From NCBI GenBank assembly GCA_018666235.1, contig JABJAB010000025.1, positions 1-64,000 of the forward strand: 64,000 nt of DNA, in the 5' to 3' direction. The stretch is from Ilumatobacter sp. (lineage in GTDB: Bacteria; Actinomycetota; Acidimicrobiia; Acidimicrobiales; Ilumatobacteraceae). A program made the translations under genes and the position numbers. Shown here piece after piece: positions 35,836-45,111 of the stretch (its first letter is position 1; the number at the start of each line of letters is the position of its first letter). Below the pieces are notes generated by a model that was given only the letters and a program-made list of their open reading frames with translations, made no database searches and was not told the DNA's origin.

Positions 35836-37019
35836 TCAGTGTCGCTGACCGAGCCGACGATGCTGCGCCCATCGCGCCACACCGCAGCGATGCGGGTGAG
35901 TGCTGCCGGATCAGCGGCGGGGTCGCCTGCGACGGCAACGATGTCGGCGGGCAGGCCGGCCTGCAGCCGCCCTCGTTCAGGCCGACGACACACATCGGCC
36001 GCCGAACTGGTGATGGCACGCAACGCCTCGACGGTGGTCATGCCTGCGCTCAGCAGCGTCGGGAGTGCGTGCGGTAGCACGTCGTGCGGCTTCTGCCGGT
36101 AGATGCCTGCATCGGTCCCCACCACGACGACCCCGCCACCGGCGTGCACGCGCCCAAGCGCGTCTTCGATCACCGGCCGCGCCCGCTGCCAGTTGGCCGG
36201 GGTCAGTGGCGTCTCAGTGACGCCCCATGTTGCCGACAAGGCAACACCGGACGCCGCGAGCCGATCGAGTAATTCGGGCGGCGGAATGCTCTCGTTGCTC
36301 TCGGTGAAGAACGTGCAGTGCTCGATCGAGTCGACCCCGACGTCGACCGCCATCGCAATGCCATCGACACCGTGGCAGTGAGCCGCGACCGGCAGGCCCG
36401 CAGCGTGCGCAGCATCGACGACTAACCGCACGTCAGCCTCGGAGAACTGCGACATCCAGAGCGGGAACGACGGTGTCATCGCTCCGCCTGTGACCATGAT
36501 CTTCACGACGTCACAGCCACGCTCCACGCGGTCAGCTACTGCAGCGGCGAGGTTGTCGGAGCCTTCACACTCGCCTCCGAGGTACCAGCAGTGGCCACCG
36601 GGCGGTGTGATCGGTGGGCCCGCAGCGGCGATCGTTGCGAGATCCGGATCAGCGCGCAGACCAAGGGTCACGAAGCCGCGGTCACCGAGGTCGCGGACCG
36701 TGGTGACACCGCCTTCGAGGGCAAGCCGAGCGTTGGCCCGAGCCCGGTCAGTGAGCGTCGCATCATCGACATCGCTGACCTGTTGCTCGAGTGTGCCGCG
36801 TCCGTTGAAGACGAGGTGCTGGTGGCAGTCGACCAAGCCGGGCAGCAGGGTGACATCGCCCAGATCGCGCACCTCGAGTGAGTCCGGCAGCGCTTCGCCG
36901 ACGGCCACCACCTTGCCGACGTCAACGAGCACTTCGGGCCGCTCGACGAAGTCGAAGCCGTCGAACAGTCGAGCGGCGCGCAGTCCCCAGCGACCTGTTG
37001 ATGATGTGATGGCCGACAT
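35832..37019 (-). CDS. amidohydrolase family protein
   Basis: A 395-residue metal-dependent hydrolase of the imidazolonepropionase-like group. VTLLPGLVDCHQHLVFNG supplies the HxH metal ligands, AHCHGVDGIAMAVDVGVDSIEHCTFF further His residues, and VVGTDAGI the metal Asp. The C-terminal LPADIVAVAGDPAADPAAL is the usual composite-domain strand. The reaction is amide or cyclic-imide hydrolysis of an unknown substrate. The start at 37019 (MSAITSSTGRWGL) is preferred over a long upstream extension. Confidence 0.82.
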   Translation of the reverse strand: MSAITSSTGRWGLRAARLFDGFDFVERPEVLVDVGKVVAVGEALPDSLEVRDLGDVTLLPGLVDCHQHLVFNGRGTLEQQVSDVDDATLTDRARANARLALEGGVTTVRDLGDRGFVTLGLRADPDLATIAAAGPPITPPGGHCWYLGGECEGSDNLAAAVADRVERGCDVVKIMVTGGAMTPSFPLWMSQFSEADVRLVVDAAHAAGLPVAAHCHGVDGIAMAVDVGVDSIEHCTFFTESNESIPPPELLDRLAASGVALSATWGVTETPLTPANWQRARPVIEDALGRVHAGGGVVVVGTDAGIYRQKPHDVLPHALPTLLSAGMTTVEALRAITSSAADVCRRPERGRLQAGLPADIVAVAGDPAADPAALTRIAAVWRDGRSIVGSVSDTE

Positions 37020-37118
37020 CTCTTCGAAGTTACAACCACAGCAATGGCCGACCGGCAGGCAGGCGCGAGTCAGTGCGCTGCGTCGCTCGGGTGCGCAGAC
37101 TGCTGCAAGGGTGGCAGC

Positions 37119-38708
37119 GTGAGCGATGACATCACCTTTTACGACGAGATCGAGGGCTACTGCGGACGGCTGAGCTATCGGGCAGGGGCGACCGCGACCG
37201 TGCATGTGTCGACGGTGCATCGATACGACGTCGTCGTCGAGCGATGGGGCGCCAGACGAGAGGTGCTCTGGGAAGCCACAGGCATCGACGGCGTGTCCGT
37301 ACCAGCGCCAGCTGACGCGGACAGTGTGGGCTGTGCGTGGCCTGCGTCGGTGGACATCCCCATCGGCGACGACTGGCGATCGGGATTCCATCTGGTGACG
37401 CTGACGGCGCACGGCGCTGCGGCCGGCCGGGATGTCGCCCACGCCTGCTTCGTGGTCACCGCACCCTCGACGCCGACCACGCGATCCTGTCGGGCCCTGT
37501 TCGTGCTGGGCACCAATACCTGGAACGCCTACAACACCTGGGGCGGCGCCAGCCTCTACACCGGTGGAACGCAAGTCAGCTTTAGGCGCCCGTTTGGACG
37601 CGGCATGCTGTGCCGTCCTGAAGTTGATCGCGATGACCGCAAGGCACGTCCGGCGCGGTGGGGTGAGGAACCCGATGTCAACGGTGACCACTTTCAGGAG
37701 TACCGCTTCACCCACGGCTACCCGGCATCAATCGGATCCAGCGGATGGTTCACCCACGAGCGTCGTTTTGTCGAGTGGGCCGAGTCCGAGGGCTACGAGT
37801 TCGACTCGTGCATCTCGACCGACCTTGACGACGACCCCACGATTGCCGATGGCTACGACTTGCTCATCGACGTCGGTCATGACGAGTACTGGTCCTGCGG
37901 TGCGCGCCGGGTCGTGGAGTCCCATGTGCAGCTCGGCGGTCACTTGGCCAGCCTGTCCGGCAACACGATGTTCTGGCAGGTCCGCATCGAACACGACGGT
38001 GACGTGATGGTGTGCCACAAGTACGCAGCGCACATCAGTGATCCGATGCTCGACGTCGACCCCGCTCGCATGAGTGGGATGTGGGCGGACCCGATCGTCA
38101 ACGAGCCCGAGTGGAGCTTGCTCGGTGCGGGCTCCCGTTGGGGGCTGTACAACAGGTTCGGCCAGGCAACACCGCGCGGGTCCGGGGCGTACACCGTGTA
38201 CCGCGACGACCACTGGATGCTGGCGAACACCGGCTTGCGATACGGCGATCTACTCGGCGCCAAGCACGGCGTCGTTGGGTACGAAACCGTCGGCTGCCCC
38301 ATCGATCTCGACGAGTTCCAGTTGCCAATAGCGCGAGCCGTGCCCGGCGCACCGCAGATTGAACGAACCGAAATTGTGGCGCTCACTCCGTCGAGCAACA
38401 TCGGTGTTGGCGAGTACCCGGCCTCAATCTCTGCGCTCAGCGATCAGGGTGACATCGAGTTCACCGCGTCGCGCTTCTACGGTCGCGTCGACGCAGACAG
38501 CCTGGCCCGCTGCCGGTACGGCAACTCGGTGATGCTGGTAACCCGGCCGTACGCCGACCGCGTCAACCGGCAGGACGGCGAAGTGATGGTCGTGGGAACC
38601 ACCGACTGGGTGTTTGGTCTCGCCGATGACCCTGCAGTCGCCCAGGTCACCCGCAACATCCTCAACCGCCATCTCACAGAGTCACCAGTGCGGTCAGGCC
38701 CCGTGTGA
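37119..38708 (+). CDS. N,N-dimethylformamidase beta-subunit-like protein
   Basis: A 529-residue protein of the DMFase large-subunit family. Recognisable parts are ALFVLGTNTWNAYNTWGGASLYTGG, ISTDLDDDPTIADGYDLLIDVGHDEYWS, and ASLSGNTMFWQVR. DMFase cleaves dimethylformamide with a mononuclear iron on the large subunit and needs a small alpha subunit, which I cannot find here. Function on that substrate is therefore not implied; related proteins may act on other amides. The GTG at 37119 is used; it diverges from the amidohydrolase across 99 bp and overlaps the convergent LysR gene by 15 bp. Confidence 0.8.
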   Translation: MSDDITFYDEIEGYCGRLSYRAGATATVHVSTVHRYDVVVERWGARREVLWEATGIDGVSVPAPADADSVGCAWPASVDIPIGDDWRSGFHLVTLTAHGAAAGRDVAHACFVVTAPSTPTTRSCRALFVLGTNTWNAYNTWGGASLYTGGTQVSFRRPFGRGMLCRPEVDRDDRKARPARWGEEPDVNGDHFQEYRFTHGYPASIGSSGWFTHERRFVEWAESEGYEFDSCISTDLDDDPTIADGYDLLIDVGHDEYWSCGARRVVESHVQLGGHLASLSGNTMFWQVRIEHDGDVMVCHKYAAHISDPMLDVDPARMSGMWADPIVNEPEWSLLGAGSRWGLYNRFGQATPRGSGAYTVYRDDHWMLANTGLRYGDLLGAKHGVVGYETVGCPIDLDEFQLPIARAVPGAPQIERTEIVALTPSSNIGVGEYPASISALSDQGDIEFTASRFYGRVDADSLARCRYGNSVMLVTRPYADRVNRQDGEVMVVGTTDWVFGLADDPAVAQVTRNILNRHLTESPVRSGPV

Positions 38709-39611
38709 AACGCTTGCGGAAGATCTGTTCGCCTCCACCAAGCGGCGGATTGCATCGGCCATGGCGACCTCGTCGTCAGCAGGGTCTTTCCGCAAGACGA
38801 TCTCCCAGCGAACCGGAATCGGTGCGCCGGCCAGCGGCACGACCACCAGGCCATCGAGCGGAGGGGTGCGCAGCGCCAACGCCGGTTGCACCGTGATACC
38901 CCCGAAGGACCGGATCAGTCGCAACGCCATGGCCAGCGACTCGACCTTGCGCAGACGATGAGGCCGGACGCCAGCCGGTTCGAAGAACTCGTGATGCTCA
39001 AAGCCGTGCGTCGGTCGGTCACCGACGGTCAGGTAAGTGGCGTCAACGATGTCCCCCGGTTGCAGTTCGCCGCGATGGGCTGCCGGATGATCGTCGCGCA
39101 CCACCCCCACAAGGTGGTCGGCCGACAGCACGTTGCCCTCGGGGATCCTCGCCGCGAGCACGACGATGCCGAGGTCGGTGACGCGTCGCTCGACGGACTC
39201 GACCGTCTGCTCGTGGCCGACGCGGAGAAAGTCGACATCGGTCGGAAGGTCGTGCAGTCCAATGAGTTGCTCAAACCACGGTGCGGTGTCGTAGAAGTCG
39301 AGAGCGATGCGGACGGCAGGCCGGTCAGCGGAGTTCATCCAGCGCGCCGTCTCCTCTGCTGATCGCAGGTTGCGCTGGGCAATTTCGCCGACCTCGGCGA
39401 GGTGCAGGCCGGCGGCGGTCAAGCGGATCGAGCGACCTTCGGTTGTGGTGAGGGCAACGCCAAGACGACGCTCGGCTTCTTTCAGCCGGTGGCTTGCTGC
39501 CGACGAGCTGATGTGGACGAGTTCGGCAGCTGTCGCGAGCTTGCCGCTGTGCCGCAAGGCAACCAAGAGGTCGACGTGCTGACGTTCCAATGATTCATGC
39601 ACAGGTTGCAT
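38694..39611 (-). CDS. LysR family transcriptional regulator
   Basis: A 305-residue LysR-type regulator. The N-terminal HTH reads LESLERQHVDLLVALRHSGKLATAAELVHISSSAASHRLKEAERRLG-like text, followed by a two-lobed effector domain. The annotated ATG at 39611 lies inside a 23-bp palindrome. A GTG nine bases and a TTG 21 bases downstream are alternative starts; TTG gives MERQHVDLL, close to the family N-terminus. It diverges from the EamA transporter gene across 33 bp, so this transporter is the likely target. Confidence 0.85.
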   Translation of the reverse strand: MQPVHESLERQHVDLLVALRHSGKLATAAELVHISSSAASHRLKEAERRLGVALTTTEGRSIRLTAAGLHLAEVGEIAQRNLRSAEETARWMNSADRPAVRIALDFYDTAPWFEQLIGLHDLPTDVDFLRVGHEQTVESVERRVTDLGIVVLAARIPEGNVLSADHLVGVVRDDHPAAHRGELQPGDIVDATYLTVGDRPTHGFEHHEFFEPAGVRPHRLRKVESLAMALRLIRSFGGITVQPALALRTPPLDGLVVVPLAGAPIPVRWEIVLRKDPADDEVAMADAIRRLVEANRSSASVSHGA

Positions 39612-39615
39612 GAAT
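39593..39615. promoter_or_regulatory. palindrome overlapping the LysR start; likely operator
   Basis: Arms ATTCATGCA (39593-39601) and TGCATGAAT (39607-39615) are perfect with a 5-base spacer. The LysR ATG is within the right arm. The location between LysR and EamA genes makes it a probable regulator site for both. Confidence 0.65.
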
Positions 39616-39644
39616 AAGGATCATACAACTCGCTAGACGCATCA

Positions 39645-40814
39645 GTGAATGCGGTCGATCATGTACTTGTGCTCATCAGCCCGACCGCTCGAACATCACC
39701 CGAAGGAACGCTGGACCACATCCGTGCTTGGCAACCGACACCACGCATCGCGACGCTGGCCATCGTCGGAACCTCGTTCGCGTACGCAAGCACCACGATC
39801 TTCGTTCGGCAGTTGACCGACACCGGCATGTCGGTCGTGGCGGTCGCCTTCTTCCGCTTCGCGCTGACTGCGCTCGTGTTGGTGCGCTTCGTCAACTTCG
39901 GTCACGGGAAACGGACGGCAACTTCGTGGGGCCTGCTCAGCGGCGTCGTGATGGGCGGCGGCTGGATCGTCTACGTACGCACCATCGACACGGCCGACGT
40001 CGCCGTCGCCGGCGTGGTGCAGATGACCTATCCGCTCTTCGCCCTCATCATCGGTTGGTTGCTCTTCAACGTCGGCCCAACCCCGCGATCCATCGCCTCA
40101 GCCGGGCTCGTCGTCGTTGCGGCCATCGTCGGTCTCGGTACCAGCTCCGGTGCAGGACTCTCACCGTTGCTCTTCATCGCCCCCGCAACGTTCGGCTTCA
40201 GTGTCGCGATCTTGACCGAGCGCCTCAGCCCGCTCGACCCATTCGAACGCCTGGCCGCGGTTGCCGTCGGGGCATCGCTCGCGATGAGCCCACTCCTGCT
40301 GAGCCTTTCACCCAGCGAGGCGTTCCCGACGTCGTTCGAATCGTTCGGTTGGGTGGTCGCGATCGGGGCCTTCTCGGCGCTGATCCCGATGACGATCTAC
40401 GCCGCCGCCGCACCCGTCATCGGCACGGCCCGCACCGCTGCGTCCGGAGCATGTGAATTGCCGACCGTCTTCCTCATCGGCTCGGTGTTCTTCAGCGAAG
40501 CCATCACGCTCGGACACCTCGCCTCGGCCGCGATCATCGTCGGAGCGATTGCGTTGACGCGCAGCGCACGGTCGACTCACGTCGTCCCTGACGAGGATCC
40601 ACCTGTGATCTCAGCTCCCAGCGTTCATCGCGTCGTCGACGACGTTCTCGAGAAGGCTGGCAAGTTCGCCACCCGTGCCCGAGTCAGCTTCGATGACGAG
40701 GTAGGCGCCGTAGCCGTCTTCCAGGTCGAGCCAGGGAACCGAGCCATACGCACCGCCATCGCTGATCCGGCCAGTCTCACGATCGACCCACCAGCCCATC
40801 CCATAACCGGTTGA
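39645..40814 (+). CDS. EamA/DMT family transporter with antisense-overlapping C-terminal tail
   Basis: A 389-residue predicted ten-segment membrane transporter of the drug/metabolite family: TLAIVGTSFAYASTTIFVRQL, VVAVAFFRFALTALVLVRF, GVVQMTYPLFALIIGWLLF, LSPLLFIAPATFGFSVAILTERL and so on to LASAAIIVGAIALTRSAR near residue 308. After this about 80 residues continue (VVPDEDPPVISAPSV...) that overlap the convergent beta-lactamase-like gene by 204 bp and look like a read-through of the opposite strand rather than a domain. The start GTG at 39645 is near the LysR palindrome; a GTG at 39669 is possible. Confidence 0.75.
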   Translation: MNAVDHVLVLISPTARTSPEGTLDHIRAWQPTPRIATLAIVGTSFAYASTTIFVRQLTDTGMSVVAVAFFRFALTALVLVRFVNFGHGKRTATSWGLLSGVVMGGGWIVYVRTIDTADVAVAGVVQMTYPLFALIIGWLLFNVGPTPRSIASAGLVVVAAIVGLGTSSGAGLSPLLFIAPATFGFSVAILTERLSPLDPFERLAAVAVGASLAMSPLLLSLSPSEAFPTSFESFGWVVAIGAFSALIPMTIYAAAAPVIGTARTAASGACELPTVFLIGSVFFSEAITLGHLASAAIIVGAIALTRSARSTHVVPDEDPPVISAPSVHRVVDDVLEKAGKFATRARVSFDDEVGAVAVFQVEPGNRAIRTAIADPASLTIDPPAHPITG

Positions 40815-41885
40815 TTCACCAGCGCTGCCCTCGTACGCCGCTGCAATCCGATCGGCGTGCATCGTGTCGAGCGCAGCTTGTGACAGCACCTGATTCTCGC
40901 CGCACATTCCGCCGCGCAAATGCATCAAGAGCAACTTGGCATAGTCGCCCGTGGTCGCATAGGCACCGCCTTCGATCTGCGGGTTCTCCGTGTCGGTGAG
41001 CATCGACGGCCCGTCAGCGATGAACTCGGCGGGGTAGCCGAATCCACCGGCCTGCGCCCAGTGGTTGTTGAACCCGAGAGTTTCGAGGCCACACGGCTCG
41101 ACGTAGATCTCATCGATGAGCTTCGCCCAGGTCTGACCCGACACGGTCTCGGCGACGGCTCCTGCGACCTGCCACTGGGCGCCGCCATAGCGGAACTCGG
41201 TGTCGGGCGGAACGATGTCTCCATCATCGTCGGGCGTCTGGAAGATCGCCGCCCCGCACTCTTCGAGTTCTGAGTCGGTGAAAAACTGGCACAGGTACGG
41301 GGGGTACGCAGGATTCGGACCCAGCCCAACAAGCCCCGAACTGTTCGATATCAATTGCGCCGTGGTGATCTCAGGGTTGCCATCCCATCCGGTCACGTCA
41401 GCCACAGGCGCATCGATATCGATGAGACCGTCATCCTGGAGTGCAAGAAGCACCCCGGCGGCGATCATCTTGCTCGACGACGCAATGAGCGAGATGCGTT
41501 CGGCCGAAAACTCTCCCCAGTAGTCCTCGTGCACCACGCCGTCGTCGGCATCAACGATGACGAGGCCGGCACCGTCGAGGTCGTTCGTCTCAACGAAGTC
41601 GCCAACAATCGGACCGATCGCACCAAAGTCGTACCCTCCCTCCTCGGCAGGCCCATCGGTTTCTACCGGCACATCAGTCTCAACCGGCGCATCAGTCTCA
41701 GCTGGCGCCTCGGTCTCAGCTGGCGCCTCGGTCTCAACCGGCACATCAGTCTCAACCGGCACATCGGTCTGAACCGGCGCGTTCTTCTCGGCCACGGGGG
41801 TTGCTGCATCGTCACCGTCACTCGACGCGCAACTGGCGGCAACGAGGGACAACAAGGCAATGATCACGGGGCGACGACGATTCAT
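40611..41885 (-). CDS. lipoprotein serine hydrolase (beta-lactamase superfamily)
   Basis: A 424-residue class C beta-lactamase-like serine hydrolase. The N-terminus MNRRRPVIIALLSLVAASC is a lipoprotein signal with the lipid Cys at 19 (the lipobox AAS is weak but acceptable). Residues about 37-80 form a (V/A)ET-(D/E)-x-P repeat linker, then the enzyme domain. The SxxK motif is SSSK at 136-139. It is predicted to act as an esterase or peptidase outside the cell on a flexible stalk. It diverges from the alkylsulfatase gene across 77 bp. Confidence 0.85.
   Translation of the reverse strand: MNRRRPVIIALLSLVAASCASSDGDDAATPVAEKNAPVQTDVPVETDVPVETEAPAETEAPAETDAPVETDVPVETDGPAEEGGYDFGAIGPIVGDFVETNDLDGAGLVIVDADDGVVHEDYWGEFSAERISLIASSSKMIAAGVLLALQDDGLIDIDAPVADVTGWDGNPEITTAQLISNSSGLVGLGPNPAYPPYLCQFFTDSELEECGAAIFQTPDDDGDIVPPDTEFRYGGAQWQVAGAVAETVSGQTWAKLIDEIYVEPCGLETLGFNNHWAQAGGFGYPAEFIADGPSMLTDTENPQIEGGAYATTGDYAKLLLMHLRGGMCGENQVLSQAALDTMHADRIAAAYEGSAGESTGYGMGWWVDRETGRISDGGAYGSVPWLDLEDGYGAYLVIEADSGTGGELASLLENVVDDAMNAGS
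41657..41776 (-). repeat. 18-bp tandem repeats coding a (V/A)ET[D/E]xP linker
   Basis: The linker of the lipoprotein repeats a hexapeptide about seven times (VQTDVP, VETDVP, VETEAP, AETEAP, AETDAP, VETDVP, VETDGP). At DNA level units are 18 bp with mostly third-base and conservative changes. Such arrays change length by slippage, so the stalk may vary between strains. Confidence 0.75.
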
Positions 41886-41962
41886 GCCCGGAATATATTT
41901 CCAACCGCAGGCGGAACGGACGACGCTGCTGTCGATTCTGTCAGAACTGCAACACTTGAGCG

Positions 41963-43903
41963 ATGAGCGATGACCGCATGCCCAAGCCACCCACCGAGCA
42001 GACGCTCGAACTGCTCGCCGCTGCGTCGGGTGCTTTTGTCCCGGACACCGCGGACATGGATCGGGTCACTCGCGGCCTGGTTGCGACACACCCCACCGGA
42101 GTGATCGAAGAGAACGGGCGCACGGTGTGGGATATCGGCCGCCACGACTTCGTGCGCGATTCCGAAGTCGCACCTGACTCGGTCAACGCCAGCCTCTGGA
42201 ATCAAGCGCGGTTGAACGCCGTCCACGGCCTGTTCGAAGTCGCACCCGGCTTGTGGCAGGCACGCGGGTACGACATCTCGAACATCACGTTCATCGCTGG
42301 CGACACCGGCTGGCTCATCATCGACCCACTCACGAGCGAGGCATGTGCAAAGGCCTGCCTCGATCTGGCCAATGCTGAACTTGGCGAACGACCCGTCGTC
42401 GGGATCATCTACACCCACAGCCACATCGATCACTTCGGCGGAGTCCGCGGCGTCGTCACCGACGAACAGGTCGAATCAGGCCAGGTCCGGATCATCGCCC
42501 CCGAGCACTTCCTGCACGAAGCCGTCTTCGAGAACGTCATCGCAGGGCCGGCGATGGGCCGCCGCGCCAACTACCAGTTCGGCATGACCCTGCCTGCCGG
42601 ACCTCGCCAGCACGTCGACAGCGGCCTCGGCAAGGCCACACCGATGGGTCAGATCGGCCTGATTCCGCCGACTGAGTACATCACCGAGACCGGACAGGAG
42701 AAGACGGTCGACGGCATCCGGATCATCTTCCAGCTCACGCCCGAGGCCGAGGCCCCAGCCGAGATGAACTTCTTCTTCCCCGAGCGCGGTCCCGAGCAAG
42801 CCGACGGGTCACGCAAGGGTTGGTTGTGCATGGCGGAGAACTGCTCGCACAACATGCACAACCTGCTGCCACTGCGTGGTGCCCAGGCCCGCGACTCGCT
42901 CGGCTGGTCGAAGTACATCAACGAGGCGCTGGAACTGTTCGGGGCCGATAGTGCACTGATGTTTGCCAGTCACCATTGGCCTCGTTGGGGCACCGACGAT
43001 GTGGCGCAGTTCCTCCGACACCAGCGCGACCTCTACCGCTGGATGCACGATCAGACCATGCGGCTCGCGAACAAGGGTCTCGTGCCGACCGAGATCGCCG
43101 AAGAGCTCGAACTGCCCCAGGCGTTCACCGATCAGATCCACACGCGCGGCTACTACGGCGCACTCGTCCACAACGCCAAGGCCGTCTACCAGCGCTACCT
43201 CGGCTGGTACGACGGCAACCCCGCCCACCTCTGGATGCGCACCCCGGTTGATGCCGGCACACGGTATGTCGAGCTGGCGGGCGGCGCCGAGGCCCTGCTC
43301 GCTCATGCGCAGGCGGCGTACGACACCGGTGATTACCGGTGGGTCGCCGAAGTGGTCAACCATCTCGTGTTCGCCGACCCGGCGAATCAGGCAGCGCGTG
43401 GACTCCAGGCCGACGCGCTGGAGCAACTCGGTTACCAGGCCGAATCGGCGACGTGGCGCAACGCGTACCTGACCGGCGCACAAGAGCTGCGGCACGGCCC
43501 ACCACCGGCGCGCCCGGCCCCCGCGCGACGTGGCTTCGCTGTGGCGCTCACGATCGACATGGTGTTCGATGCCATGGCGATCCGTCTCAAGTCCGAAGAC
43601 GTTGTGGGCGAACACGTCATCACCAATTGGCAGTTCACCGATCTCGACGAGTCCGAAGCGTCATGGGTACTGGCGCTCGAAAATCAAGCAATTCACCACG
43701 TCTGCGGCCGACACGATCCTGACGCCGCAGTGACCGTCACGCTGACAAAGGACTTGCTGGTCGACATCAGCGGCGGCGGTGTCTCGTTCATCGATGCCGT
43801 TGGTGATGGCCTGGTCGCGCTCGACGGTGATCCCAGCGCGCTGATCACGATCTTCGGCAACCTCGACACATTCGAGACAGGCTTCGCGATCGTCGAGCCC
43901 TAG
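41963..43903 (+). CDS. alkyl/aryl sulfatase (SdsA1/BDS1-type, metallo-beta-lactamase fold)
   Basis: A 646-residue enzyme of the SdsA1/BDS1 class that cleaves alkyl sulfates such as dodecyl sulfate. The MBL domain has THSHIDHFGG near residues 151-160 (HxHxDH zinc site), the alkylsulfatase dimerisation helices follow (EIAEELELPQAFTDQIHTRGYYGALVHNAKAVYQRYLGWYDGNP), and the C-terminus is SCP2-like. No export signal is seen. It is chemically distinct from the formylglycine sulfatases in the window. Confidence 0.92.
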   Translation: MSDDRMPKPPTEQTLELLAAASGAFVPDTADMDRVTRGLVATHPTGVIEENGRTVWDIGRHDFVRDSEVAPDSVNASLWNQARLNAVHGLFEVAPGLWQARGYDISNITFIAGDTGWLIIDPLTSEACAKACLDLANAELGERPVVGIIYTHSHIDHFGGVRGVVTDEQVESGQVRIIAPEHFLHEAVFENVIAGPAMGRRANYQFGMTLPAGPRQHVDSGLGKATPMGQIGLIPPTEYITETGQEKTVDGIRIIFQLTPEAEAPAEMNFFFPERGPEQADGSRKGWLCMAENCSHNMHNLLPLRGAQARDSLGWSKYINEALELFGADSALMFASHHWPRWGTDDVAQFLRHQRDLYRWMHDQTMRLANKGLVPTEIAEELELPQAFTDQIHTRGYYGALVHNAKAVYQRYLGWYDGNPAHLWMRTPVDAGTRYVELAGGAEALLAHAQAAYDTGDYRWVAEVVNHLVFADPANQAARGLQADALEQLGYQAESATWRNAYLTGAQELRHGPPPARPAPARRGFAVALTIDMVFDAMAIRLKSEDVVGEHVITNWQFTDLDESEASWVLALENQAIHHVCGRHDPDAAVTVTLTKDLLVDISGGGVSFIDAVGDGLVALDGDPSALITIFGNLDTFETGFAIVEP

Positions 43904-43978
43904 ATCCGAAAATGCGGGCTCAGCACCGGGTGTCTGGTTGAGAGTTCAGAGGGAGGGGCGAGGAGCGAGGGGCCAGTC

Positions 43979-44998
43979 TTAAAAACTGAGCATGCTTGAT
44001 TGACCGCTTCCAGCACCCGCAACGTCTGGCTGTTTGACGGTGCCTGAGACTGCGACCTTCCAAAAGGCGCGGTAGCTCGGGTACTCAATTCCTTCGACAA
44101 CCCAGCCCGACTCAACCAGCTCGGCGTGCAACTTCGGCAGGTTGCGCCACGGCACGCCCATGTCGACATGGTGGGCCAAATGCCACCCGGTGTTGTACGG
44201 CACCATCCACATGCGAGCAATGAGGGACTGCCGGATGACGTGCGTGGTGAGGCGACGATCGCTTGAACGGACCATGCCGCCGTGTTCAGCAATCGAGCGG
44301 ACGCGGTTCGACACGCGCCACAGCGTCGACCACGACAGCACCCACACCACATACATCAGCGGCCGCATCACTGCGATCGACACGCCAAGCATGACGACCT
44401 GCACTGCCAAGATGTACTGCGCTTCGCGCGCACCATTGCGAACGGCGCTGAAGAGACCGCGGAAGTTCTTGTAGGCGCTCAGTCCCAACGCGTCACGCCG
44501 GAGCTTGCGACGTGCCGAGTCGGGTGGGATCGGGTAGCCCGAGTACAACGAGAGGTCGGGCTCTTCGGGACCCATCTCGTCGCGGTGATGGGCGAAATGC
44601 GATCGGCGATATGCCATCACCGCCTGAAATGAGGGATAGGCGAGCATCCGACCGACGAGATCGTTCGCCGTGCGATTCGAGAACAAGAGCCGATGCGCGG
44701 ACTCGTGGCCGAGGATGTTCAGGCGGGCGTGGCCGCCGCCGAGCATGATGAATGCCAGGACGTACGCCCACCAGGTGTTGAGGTACCCGGCCAGAGCGAC
44801 AACGCCGAACGACAGCGCGAGGGCGTGCAGCACGGTGCCGACATTGCCCACGTTGTTGATGTGGCGGAGTTCATCGCGCAGCTCACGCTGGGCCATGCCG
44901 CGAGCATTGAGCCGATCGGTCGGCAGAACATCGGGAAGCAGATCTGCCGAAGGCACCATCGTGGGCACCGACGCGTCGAGGTCGGGGAGCGCAGCCAT
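43979..44998 (-). CDS. fatty acid desaturase family protein
   Basis: A 339-residue membrane desaturase or hydroxylase with three histidine boxes: HESAH at 98-102, HFAHH in RRSHFAHHRDE, and HLAHH in GWHLAHHVDMG. Hydrophobic pairs separate them. The diiron centre built from the boxes would oxidise a lipid acyl or related chain. Regiochemistry cannot be deduced. It diverges from the PaaX-like gene across 113 bp. Confidence 0.85.
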   Translation of the reverse strand: MAALPDLDASVPTMVPSADLLPDVLPTDRLNARGMAQRELRDELRHINNVGNVGTVLHALALSFGVVALAGYLNTWWAYVLAFIMLGGGHARLNILGHESAHRLLFSNRTANDLVGRMLAYPSFQAVMAYRRSHFAHHRDEMGPEEPDLSLYSGYPIPPDSARRKLRRDALGLSAYKNFRGLFSAVRNGAREAQYILAVQVVMLGVSIAVMRPLMYVVWVLSWSTLWRVSNRVRSIAEHGGMVRSSDRRLTTHVIRQSLIARMWMVPYNTGWHLAHHVDMGVPWRNLPKLHAELVESGWVVEGIEYPSYRAFWKVAVSGTVKQPDVAGAGSGQSSMLSF

Positions 44999-45111
44999 GG
45001 CGTGATGATACACTCTGCGGTCGTGATGAACAAGATTCGTAACAATCGGGTGGGGGTGGGTTGGCGCTTCGCATCCGGGTCCGACGAATTCGGTACGGCG
45101 TGCAACGACGC

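Noticed and set aside
35832..37715. 627-residue version of the amidohydrolase
   Set aside because: The extra N-terminal part overlaps the divergent amidase gene and lacks amidohydrolase character; a normal start lies at 37019.
41657..41776. CRISPR-like array
   Set aside because: The 18-bp units are contiguous with no spacers and encode a protein linker.
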